Shown here: positions 49,501 through 55,716 of the stretch, in pieces
How positions within the stretch are numbered: the stretch's first letter is position 1
How the letters are laid out: every line of letters starts with the position of its first letter
The notes under the pieces: model-generated
The model's input: only the letters and a program-made list of their open reading frames with translations
Told to the model about the DNA's origin: nothing
Database searches by the model: none
Assembly (NCBI RefSeq): GCF_011752565.1
Contig: NZ_VWXK01000015.1
Span: forward strand, 1-64,000
Direction: 5' to 3'
Origin: Pantoea sp. Ap-967
GTDB taxonomy: Bacteria > Pseudomonadota > Gammaproteobacteria > Pseudomonadales > Pseudomonadaceae
DNA: 64,000 nucleotides
Position numbers and translations under genes: made by a program

Positions 49501-52408
49501 GGTTACCGCTGGCCTGGCGGGCGTAGATACCGCCGTTGGCGGCGTCGATCACCAGTTCGTCAACCTGGATTTCCAGGGCGTCGCCGCTGGTGCCGAACGA
49601 CTTCACCGCTGCAGTCAGGCCGCTGGTGACGAAGTTGGCAGCGCTGCCGTTGCCGTCGGTGACGTTGCCGGACACCTTGAAGTCGATGGTACCGCTGGCC
49701 TTGAGCTGGCCAACCACGGTGTCACCGCTGTTCTGGAAGGCGATCTTGCCGTTGCTGGCGAGCACGTCCAGCAGGCTGATGGCACCGATGTTGGAGAAGT
49801 TCACGTCACCGCTGTTGGCGGTCAGGTTCACAGCGCCTGCCACCTTGCTCGACAGGGCCTTGCTGCTGGTGCCGATGGAGCCTGCGTTGACGTTCAGAGA
49901 GCCTGCGGAAATCACGGTGCCCGAAGCGTCGTCGGCAGCCGTCACGGCGCCGCCTGCGGTCAGTTTCACTGCGGTCTTGGCACTGACCGACTCAACCGAC
50001 AGGTTGCCGCTCTGGTTCACCGTCACGGCGCCATTGGTGGCGTTGGCGGTGGCCGTCAGGGCCAGGTCGGCCGAGGTGTTGGCGACGTTGGCGATGCCGT
50101 TGCGGCTGGTCAGGGTGAGGTCGCTGGCCTGGGTTTGCAGGGCGGTGTCGGCGCTGCCGATGTTGCCCGTGGCGTCGATGACCACATCCTTGCCGACCAC
50201 GCTGCCGCTGCCTTGGGTGATGTCACCGGCAGCGGTCAGCGACACGCTCTTGTCGGCGCCTGCGTTGATGCCGTTGAGCTTCAGGCCGGCGGCGGTGTTG
50301 CTGAACGAAACGTCCATGGCCTGCAGGCGGGTCAGCGCCAGCGCGTTGGTGTTGCGGCTGTAGGTCAGCGCGCCGCCGCTGAAGGTGACGTTGGTGTCAC
50401 CGTTGGGCGTGGTCACCGACAGTGCGCTCAGCGCCTTGTCGTTGCTGGCGTAGACACCGGCCTGGGCGGCGGTGGTGGTGGCGCTCAGGGTGTCGACGCT
50501 GGTGCCCAGCTTCTTGGCCGAGGTGCCGACACCGGACTTGGCGCTGGCGGTCAGGCCCTTGGCGGTGACGTTGGTGGTCGAGCCAGTGGCGGCAATGATG
50601 CTGCCATTGCCGGCGGTGAGGCCGACGTTGCCGCCGTTGGCGGTGATGCTGCCGACGGTGATGTTGCCCTGGGTGGCGTTGAGCACGACGTTGTTGTCGG
50701 TGCCGGCCGCGGTCACGGTGCCGACGGTCAGGCCGTTGCTTTCGCTCAGGTACACGCCACCGTTGCCGGCAGCCGCGTTGACGGTGTTGCTCTGGGTGCT
50801 CAGGGACTGCGCGGCGTCACCGATCTCGCCACCGGCGCTGAGGTTGACGGTGCGGCCAACCAGAGCGGTGCCGGCTTGGGCGGCAAGGATGCTGCCGGTG
50901 TCGGAGGTGACGGTCAGGCCGTTGGTGGCCGACACGGTGCCGGTGAGGATCACCCCTTCGCTGGCCTGGACCTTGACGTTCTTGCTGCCGGTACTGCCGT
51001 TGCTCAGGGTGATCGAACCGCTGTTGTCCACGGCGGCGGAGCTGCTGCTCAGGCCGTTGACGGTGATCTGCTCGCGGGCAATGACGTCGCCGAGAATCAG
51101 CGCGCCGTCGTTCTTGACGTTGATGCCGCCGTTCTGGGTGGAGGCCGAGAGCACGCCCACTTTGGTGTTGACCGCGGTGCTGTCGCTGCCCACGGCGCCA
51201 TCGGCGACCAGCTTGGCCGAGTAGCCGGTGACGTTGGCCTTGCTGCTGTCGGCCGAGGTGATGCTGCCGTTCTGCGCGGTGATCACCACGCTGCCGCCTG
51301 CGTCTGCAGTGCCGGCCTTGACTTCGCCCAGGGCGACGCCGCCGCTGACGTCGGTGACCAGCACGTTGCCGCTTTGCGAGCTGGCGTTGAGCACGTCGGC
51401 ATCGACGGTCAGCGCACCTTCCTCGGAACCGATCGAAGCGCCTTCGTCGGTCACGGCCAGGTTCAGGGTGTTGGCGCGGGTCGAGCTGGTGCTGGTGGTG
51501 GTGATGGTCTTGCCGGCGGTGAGGCTGGCGGTGCTGGCCGCCGCGGTGGCCACGCCCTTGATGGTGCCGGCCTGGACGATATCGCCAGCGGCGATGGTCA
51601 GGTCGGTGGCTTCGATGATGCCGCTGTTGTTGACCACCGAGCTCATCAGGCCGCTGGCGGAGTTGCCCTGCAGCAAGACGGTCTGGGCCGTTACGGTGCC
51701 GCTGTTGCTGACGCCGGTGGCGGTGTTGCCGGTGGCAGTGGCCAGGGTGTCGGCGCTGACGCTGAAGTTGATCAGGTTGCTGCCTTGCAGGTTGACCGTG
51801 AAGCGGTCACCCGCGGCCATGGTCACCCGGCCGACGTTGGCGATGACGAAGCCGGTGTTGTCCACCTTGGGCGCGACCAGGTAGACGAACCCGCCGCTGC
51901 CAGTGGTGATCTGGCCCTGGTTGGCGATGCTGGCCAGGTCCTTGCCGGCGACCTGGGAGAATTCCAGCTGGCCGCCGTTGAGGAAGCTTGCATCGCTGAC
52001 ATCGAAGGTGGTGGCCAGCAGGCCGGCCACGTCGACGCTGGAGTTGGCGCCGAAGACGATGCCGTTGGGGTTGATCAGGAAGATGTTGCCGTTGGCCTGC
52101 AGGGCGCCCTGGATGTTCGACACCTGGCTGCCCAGCACCCGGTTCAGGGTGATCGAGTCGTTACCGGCCTGCTGGGCGAAGCGCACCAGCTCACCGGTGT
52201 CGATGCTGAAGTCGGTCCAGTTGATGATGCCCTTCTGCAGGGCCTGGGTGATCACCAGTTCGTTGTTGTTCATCGAACCGATGGTGATGCCGCCACTGAC
52301 CACGGTACCGCCGGTTGGCGCCGCGAGGGCAACCGAGCTGGTAGCGCCGATGACGGAAACCGAAACCGCCTTGATGAATGTCTGCGTGCCTTTCTTCTTG
52401 CGGGACAT
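43526..52408 (-). CDS. TpsA two-partner secretion exoprotein (filamentous haemagglutinin family)
   Basis: A 2960-residue secreted protein. It has an extended signal peptide (MSRKKKGTQTFIKAVSVSVIG...ALA), then the TPS secretion domain (about 30-270) with LVITQALQKGIINWTDFSIDTG and the NPNGIVFG motif. A very long beta-helix follows, of the GNI/GNV..A.G..V repeat type. Two features stand out: residues about 1217-1440 are a non-repetitive Ala-rich alpha-helical segment, and residues 1985-2299 are five tandem 63-residue repeats (189 bp each; the first four nearly identical). The C-terminus (ALMGDVNDSSQVDLGSRVIGG...GLLNASQVTPFNGFVDGEDGVMTYNK) has no VENN motif, toxin domain or downstream immunity gene, so an adhesin or aggregation role is more likely than contact-dependent inhibition. 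It is translated after tpsB (39-bp gap). Confidence 0.92.
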   Translation of the reverse strand: MSRKKKGTQTFIKAVSVSVIGATSSVALAAPTGGTVVSGGITIGSMNNNELVITQALQKGIINWTDFSIDTGELVRFAQQAGNDSITLNRVLGSQVSNIQGALQANGNIFLINPNGIVFGANSSVDVAGLLATTFDVSDASFLNGGQLEFSQVAGKDLASIANQGQITTGSGGFVYLVAPKVDNTGFVIANVGRVTMAAGDRFTVNLQGSNLINFSVSADTLATATGNTATGVSNSGTVTAQTVLLQGNSASGLMSSVVNNSGIIEATDLTIAAGDIVQAGTIKGVATAAASTASLTAGKTITTTSTSSTRANTLNLAVTDEGASIGSEEGALTVDADVLNASSQSGNVLVTDVSGGVALGEVKAGTADAGGSVVITAQNGSITSADSSKANVTGYSAKLVADGAVGSDSTAVNTKVGVLSASTQNGGINVKNDGALILGDVIAREQITVNGLSSSSAAVDNSGSITLSNGSTGSKNVKVQASEGVILTGTVSATNGLTVTSDTGSILAAQAGTALVGRTVNLSAGGEIGDAAQSLSTQSNTVNAAAGNGGVYLSESNGLTVGTVTAAGTDNNVVLNATQGNITVGSITANGGNVGLTAGNGSIIAATGSTTNVTAKGLTASAKSGVGTSAKKLGTSVDTLSATTTAAQAGVYASNDKALSALSVTTPNGDTNVTFSGGALTYSRNTNALALTRLQAMDVSFSNTAAGLKLNGINAGADKSVSLTAAGDITQGSGSVVGKDVVIDATGNIGSADTALQTQASDLTLTSRNGIANVANTSADLALTATANATNGAVTVNQSGNLSVESVSAKTAVKLTAGGAVTAADDASGTVISAGSLNVNAGSIGTSSKALSSKVAGAVNLTANSGDVNFSNIGAISLLDVLASNGKIAFQNSGDTVVGQLKASGTIDFKVSGNVTDGNGSAANFVTSGLTAAVKSFGTSGDALEIQVDELVIDAANGGIYARQASGNLISLKQITSGGSGSDIQIEADGSIKLGNVDAGGNNVKIAAGGSIEDGRTSTSAANVVARSLDISAPNGIGQQGELALDVSFLSAAGGTGGVTATNAGAVAVDASSLTGKGASAINIVATAITVLDNNGGTITMDGGSLVLKATSGNIVFLNQNDTIYLPGGGSITLIATSKSSSEVPGYDGVIIAGNLKTDGGNITLQAQSNITIGMLDAGATGDVTVASAGGVILDGNGTAQNIRGNNVSLTASTPSKYNAELTRDTAIAEYSARDAEAAAKLLQLNILIQQLKDYEALVTSATLQNSLAELSQRLAEVAANAQSAKVDSMSATADALNTALNAATVVRNAAAVIAGAAQAVPFSGDAGADAAFAVVDLVMSAASLALDSYERYSLAPQQDLLVELNNTLDVANAAIYTAATNLATTTAIRDTTATSKAAAELAVFKANTARDAALQVRKQAVAAYNLNQQIDSSAEKPLGITANRLDINNGGTIDSSLYLNSTGSLGLGDITVATGKQIVAEATGNVGVVGTVSSDTAISLKAGQAILGQGGVLVTPDLKMVAGNGIGALQAVNTQTDRVAADAGTGGVAIVNANGGALLTIGTEGAVKGITGAGDISVTTDGSLKIDQLVKDSTHTHTVSLTATNGAIIDGNTVERNVQGGTLVAKAAGAIDLDSEVDTLNAEVTNAGNITVREANAVTARNLKTASGNIDLKAGGAIVVGSVDAGTGTVSLEADGAVDDDQDNSTLIVADTLNIHAAGSVGATGSNANRHLDTQVNTVNVTASGEVNLAEVDDLNVGTLETDHGNVTVTTGGSLNVGSISTDTSASDTVSLVAGNQITNAKTDGTSNIDAANLSLYAGNGIGNDKALDVKVAKLEAYTDTGSIKVNDLDGDLVIGGVTPNLGNRSITGLDNADGDIEVTTAGNLTVNERVHNYGDGAARLSAGGNVQQNADISTDNGDIAVKAGGDIDMLAGTAARSSGTGNVAYNAGGNANLRTVVTDTGNIELTAEQGDLTLNEAVQTEAGNISLNAGGDLVQNDLVRTAAGDIVAKATGDLTTLAATTVDGTGNIDYSAGGNVSLQQVTTGAGNISLNAGGDLVQNAQVRTAAGDIVAKATGDLTTLASTTVDGTGNIDYSAGGNVDLQQVTTGAGNISLNAGGNLVQNDQVRTAAGDIVAKASGDLTTLAATTVDGTGNIDYSAGGNVSLQQVTTEAGNISLNAGGNLVQNALVQTAAGNLTAHANGNLTTLADSTVVNAGNIDYSAGGNVDLQQVSTGTGTITLTAGNNLNQHALVQAGAGNLVAKAGNDLTMDAGTQASVIGQGDVNYSAGNNLVIDQIATGNGKVTLNATAGDIQVQGNAARNVSAQQLIATAGGNIGTNDALRTAVDNLSASAASGSIVVDEADAVTLDNVAAANGLVSVNAGDITVKQLQGSSIALDSTGKVVTANGGLVKGSSLSVAAQTGVNLHTAVDSATVSNASGDVTLAEDDGITLSRITTSNGNVNVTAAGDIGVNSVAANNGNVTLSSTGGAIVTQQPSLLARLLARVAQATGISAERIELNAANGLGNGAQGALQLHGNSVSASTTGGDINLAQSQAVTLENVSTGNGNIAVTVADGNATVGAVSATGSVALTTENGALLDDGNGNTRIKGDAVNLTASNGMAVQTQANSINAQATAGNVTVDEADGLNRLTVNSGNGDVAVTSTSGNLGVDVVNASGHTVNLTASAGAIVDANGNAQSNINAQSANLVAANGLGQRGNALDVNVQNLAGNGGNGGVNLNSTSASALNLSSLSVAQGDITLAAAGDLNVNGTVSNGGAGNITLSAANIQQNADINTSGRGNVSVTGTGDVVMAPTSTTRTDTGTVSYQGGKTIQVASVQTSNAAGGGKVVFVAPQVLDNMPGVANVRAWQVSVKADNGNATLIKALMGDVNDSSQVDLGSRVIGGSLAESRRFMEALLQPAVVQATGPQNLFDVGLLNASQVTPFNGFVDGEDGVMTYNK
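45512..46456 (-). repeat. Five tandem 189-bp repeats inside tpsA
   Basis: Four near-identical units of exactly 189 bp (46456-46268, 46267-46079, 46078-45890, 45889-45701) are followed by a degenerate fifth unit. Each encodes 63 residues starting AGNISLNAGG and ending near NVSLQQVTTG. They are prone to copy-number change by recombination. Confidence 0.9.
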
Positions 52409-52447
52409 GAGTACTTACCTGTGCAAATTGGGGGTCGTTTCCGCGAC

Positions 52448-54043
52448 TCAGAAGTGGTAACGGGCCTGGGCGTAGACGTAGGAGTTGTCCTCGGTCTTGG
52501 TGCCGATCGGCACGCCGAAGTCCACCCGCAGGTCGACGCAGTCCAGTGGCCGCGCCAGCAGGCCGATGGCGGCGCCGGAGAGGTCCTGGTGTTTTTCCTG
52601 GCCAACCAGCGGGTCTTTCACCCAGACCTGGCCGTGGTCCAGGCGCGCGGTGGCCTGGTAGCGGTCGCTGTCCTTGAACAGCGCGTAGCGGCCTTCGAGG
52701 CTGGCGGTGAAGCCGTTGTCGCCGGAGTAGGTCGACGGCGCGTGGCCGGCCACCGAGTTGAAGCCACCCACACCCCACTGCTCGCTGGACACCAGCGAGT
52801 CGAACGAGTACTGGCCGGCGATGCGCGGGATCACCAGGAAGCGCGGGGTGATCTGTTGCAGGCGGGCCACGTCGAAGGTGACCTTGGTGAAGTTGTTGTC
52901 GGCCTTGGCGGCGGCGCGGCTGGACATGGTCGAGTTGTCGTCCATGCCGCCCAGCGCTTCGCCCAGGCCGTAGTGCAGGCCCATGGTGGCCAGGGTGCGG
53001 CCGTACAGGTCGGAGTTGTCCAGACTGACGGTGAAGCGCAGCTTGCGCACCTTGTCTTCGGCCGTGCGCACGCCAAGGATGCTCTGGTCCAGGTCCTGGG
53101 CTTCGAGCCAGGCTTCGGCGGTGACGATGCTGCGCGCCGAACGCACGAAGTCCTGGGCCATGCCCAGGCCCCAGCTCTGGTTCTCACCTTCGATTTCCAG
53201 CACGCGGTAGGTGTTGCCGACGTCGACGTTACCCTTGGAGAAGTAGGCGCGGGCCTTGGTGCCGGTGGCGTTCAGCGGCAGGCTGTAGTCGACGTAGCCG
53301 TACCACAGGTCGCCGGCGCCCAGGGAGGTCAGGGCGAGCACGTTGGCCTCGTCGCCGTGGCCGGTCAGGTTGGCGAACTTCAGGCTCGGCATCAGGCGGG
53401 TTTCGCCGGTGTCCTTGCTGCCGTAGTTGTTGATTTCCATCGCGCCCTGGATGCGAGGCGCTTCGGTCACATCGACCACCAGGTCGGTGGAACCGGTTTG
53501 CTGCCCTGGTTGCAGGGTGGAGGTGACCTCGATGCCGGACAGGCGGTTGAGGTGGGTCAGCGCGCGCTCGACCTGCTCCAGGGTGAACGGCTTGCCTTCG
53601 ACTACGCCGCCGGCTGCCAGTGCGTCATGCACCTGCTCGGCGGAGAAGCGCTTGGCGCCGGTGACTTGCACGTTGCCCAGCCAGCCTTCGAGCACCACCA
53701 GCTTCAGGGCCGGTTCGTTGGCGAAGTCCTGGGCCGGCACCACGACCTTGACCAGGCGGTAGTTGGCGGCCTGGTAGTAGGCCTCGACCTTGGCGGCCAG
53801 GGCTTTCATCTCGACCAGGGTCATCGGACGACCCAAGTCGCCGGCGATCTGCGCGTTGAGCTGCTCGTTGCTGAAGGTGCGGTTACCGCTGAACTCGACG
53901 GCGTTGACCTGTACCCGGGCCTGGGCGGCCTGGGCCGGGGCGGCGGCGGCCGCGGTTTCGGCGGCCATGGCCGCGTTGGCTGTCATCACGGCAAAACCGA
54001 GGGCGCACAGCAGCGCCTTCGCCGGAACGTGGGAATTGAACAT
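52448..54043 (-). CDS. TpsB outer-membrane transporter (FhaC/ShlB/HecB family)
   Basis: A 531-residue outer-membrane protein. The signal peptide (MFNSHVPAKALLCALGFAVMTANAAMA) is followed by an Ala-rich linker. Two POTRA-like segments (about 43-200) are VQVNAVEFSGNRTFSNEQLNAQIAGDLGRPMTLVEMKALAAKVEAYYQ and the following VNVQVTGAKRFSAEQVHDAL. A 16-stranded barrel (about 220-531) ends in the outer-membrane signature YAQARYHF. The expected barrel-loop motif VRGF/Y appears as VGGF (residues 425-428), lacking the conserved arginine. It exports the TpsA protein encoded just downstream (39-bp gap). The ATG at 54043 is chosen: the open frame continues to 54268, but this start gives a proper signal peptide. 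Confidence 0.92.
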   Translation of the reverse strand: MFNSHVPAKALLCALGFAVMTANAAMAAETAAAAAPAQAAQARVQVNAVEFSGNRTFSNEQLNAQIAGDLGRPMTLVEMKALAAKVEAYYQAANYRLVKVVVPAQDFANEPALKLVVLEGWLGNVQVTGAKRFSAEQVHDALAAGGVVEGKPFTLEQVERALTHLNRLSGIEVTSTLQPGQQTGSTDLVVDVTEAPRIQGAMEINNYGSKDTGETRLMPSLKFANLTGHGDEANVLALTSLGAGDLWYGYVDYSLPLNATGTKARAYFSKGNVDVGNTYRVLEIEGENQSWGLGMAQDFVRSARSIVTAEAWLEAQDLDQSILGVRTAEDKVRKLRFTVSLDNSDLYGRTLATMGLHYGLGEALGGMDDNSTMSSRAAAKADNNFTKVTFDVARLQQITPRFLVIPRIAGQYSFDSLVSSEQWGVGGFNSVAGHAPSTYSGDNGFTASLEGRYALFKDSDRYQATARLDHGQVWVKDPLVGQEKHQDLSGAAIGLLARPLDCVDLRVDFGVPIGTKTEDNSYVYAQARYHF

Positions 54044-55410
54044 GGGAACCTTGCTGTCAGTGAGGGGCGAGGAAGATGTGTGGGGACGGTAATTCGAGGG
54101 TCGAGTTACATCCGGCATTTTTGGTTCTCTTGCGACTAGGCACACGCGAGCACGGCCTGCTCTGGGGAGGCCGAACAATCCTTGGTAAACCGTTTTTAAA
54201 ACTTCGGGCGAAAGCGCGCCCCGGCCGAAAAGTCTCAGCCAGTCAATTTTTTTGTTGGGCACACACAAGCGGCCTCAACCAGGCTTGCACGCAAAGTTCT
54301 TTAGCACTCCCCCCGCGGGTCCATCGCAGCAGTGACCAATAGCATGGTCTAGGGTGAGCGCCGCATTAATAGCGTTGTTAGTAATAACGGTCAATCACTA
54401 GTTGTGAACTATTTTTTGACGCGGTTTATTTGACGCGCTTTAAGAGACGCATTTTTACAGCGCACTAACAATTAATGCACCGACTCGATAGGTAACTAAG
54501 CATTTTGCCGGGTAACGCCTTGAGCCCCTGCAGGGTGTGGGCTTAAGCGGCATGGTCGGCGCGCGGGAGCAGTTCGCTGCCGTCAAAAATCTGAAACATA
54601 CGGGTGATTGGGAGGCGCGTCCGGCGTGGTGGTTAATTCATATGAGTATTTGTGTTTAATAGGTCGGCAGGCACAAGCAAACTTACACACTGCGATACAA
54701 CAGCACATTTAAATCACCCACCCTATTGAACTTAATTTTCAACTCATTCATTCGCATCTTTACGGGCACGCGCAACACGGTAATTATTCGGCTTAATGAA
54801 TCGCCTTTAGCGCATCGCGGTAGGTGACGCCCATCTTCCCCGCGTATAACTTGAAGCAACGCATAACGCATTCACTCATAAAAATGACCGCGAGAGAGTG
54901 ATCTTGCGCAGTCATGTAATACCAAGGCAAGGCAGCACTTAGATACGCGGATGGAATGGCCTTGCCCAGCGCGGAGCAATGGCTGCGGCCCGGCGGGCCT
55001 GGGCGGGGTCGTCCGACCACCTGGAGGAGAGGTGGCGGCAATGTCAGGCATTCGATTGTCAGACAATACAGGACAGAGGAACGCAAATGGATTGCTTCAG
55101 TTCTGTGAATGCAGGGTTGCTATTACAGTAATTCCAAATCGTTATTAGTGATGAGGTTCACAGATTTTGATATTAGGCTGCCAGCAATTGTGAAGAAGTG
55201 TGTGAAGGCGGGAGGGGTGGGAATATGGCATACCACGGGAATGTACTCACTCGGACATTCTGTGATGATGGCAAAAGAATTGCACTTTTGCGGTGACCGA
55301 ATATCGGGAAGATCAGAAGAAATTAAGTGTGACTGAAACTTTTCACCAGGCGGGTTGTCGCGGTTATTTGGTGGGCCTGGGGGGCATGGTTTGAGATTTG
55401 GGTTGCGGTC
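54044..55410. other. Gene-poor AT-rich region upstream of the TPS operon
   Basis: About 1.4 kb, markedly lower in GC than the rest of the window. No frame has a ribosome site or convincing composition; short frames at 54793-55086 (minus, TTG start) and 55109-55336 (plus) cannot be supported. It contains a hairpin CTTGAGCCC..GGGCTTAAG (about 54519-54547) and TTGACG-type motifs repeated near 54417-54440. It probably holds the tpsBA promoter and leader, and may include degraded or transferred DNA. Confidence 0.55.
54366..54394 (-). promoter_or_regulatory. Candidate sigma70 promoter of tpsBA
   Basis: On the minus strand TTGACC (54394-54389), a 17-nt spacer and TATTAA (54371-54366) give a plausible -35/-10 pair, about 320 bp before the tpsB start. 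It implies a long leader. No other comparably good match was found by eye. Confidence 0.4.
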
Positions 55411-55637
55411 GAGATCGAGCGCCGCCCGCGCGGCGCTTCGCGAGCTGCGCTCGCTCCTACGTTTGTTTCGGGCCAATGGGGCCTGGGGGATTTGCGCGCG
55501 AACGCCTTGGCGCATGGCACGATATCGCGCCGTACAAACCAGGCGGTCGCGCGCACCTGTCACAGGCATAACTGGCCCGAAACAAACGTAGGAGCGAGCG
55601 CAGCTCGCGAAGCGCCGCGCGGGCGGCGCTCGATCTC
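55411..55637. repeat. 227-bp element with perfect 65-bp inverted arms (REP-containing)
   Basis: 55411-55475 and 55573-55637 are exact reverse complements over 65 bp, around a 97-bp spacer. The arms contain the REP core (GTAGGAGCGAGCGCAGCTCG) plus GAGATCGAGCGCCGCCCGCG and TTTGTTTCGGGCC extensions. The spacer encodes nothing recognisable. Confidence 0.93.
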
Positions 55638-55716
55638 ACAGGCGCCACAACCCTACAGGCATGCGCCTACAACCACAGGCATGCGCCACACCCCTGCAGG
55701 CATGCGCCTACAACCC
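55638..55716. repeat. Four tandem ~20-bp repeats at the quiC stop codon
   Basis: ACAGGCATGCGCC-type units start near 55638 (degenerate), 55655, 55675 and 55695, each followed by TACAACC-like sequence. They run directly up to the last codon of quiC. Confidence 0.8.

Noticed and set aside
43526..52408. Contact-dependent inhibition toxin (CdiA)
   Set aside because: There is no VENN motif, no recognisable C-terminal toxin, and no small immunity gene downstream; the operon ends at a terminator.
43724..54139. Open frame of 3471 codons on the strand opposite the TPS operon
   Set aside because: It is the antisense shadow of tpsA and tpsB: it runs through both genes, is composed mostly of Gly/Val/Asp/His, and lacks a ribosome site or domain. 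High third-position GC on the real strand removes stop codons from the opposite frame.
54793..55086. 97-codon frame (minus strand) upstream of the TPS operon
   Set aside because: TTG start without ribosome site, atypical composition, and no recognised family. Part of it could be a remnant, but evidence is too weak.
55109..55336. 75-codon frame (plus strand)
   Set aside because: No ribosome site, low-GC codon use, and no resemblance to a known family. It lies in the AT-rich island and is most likely spurious.
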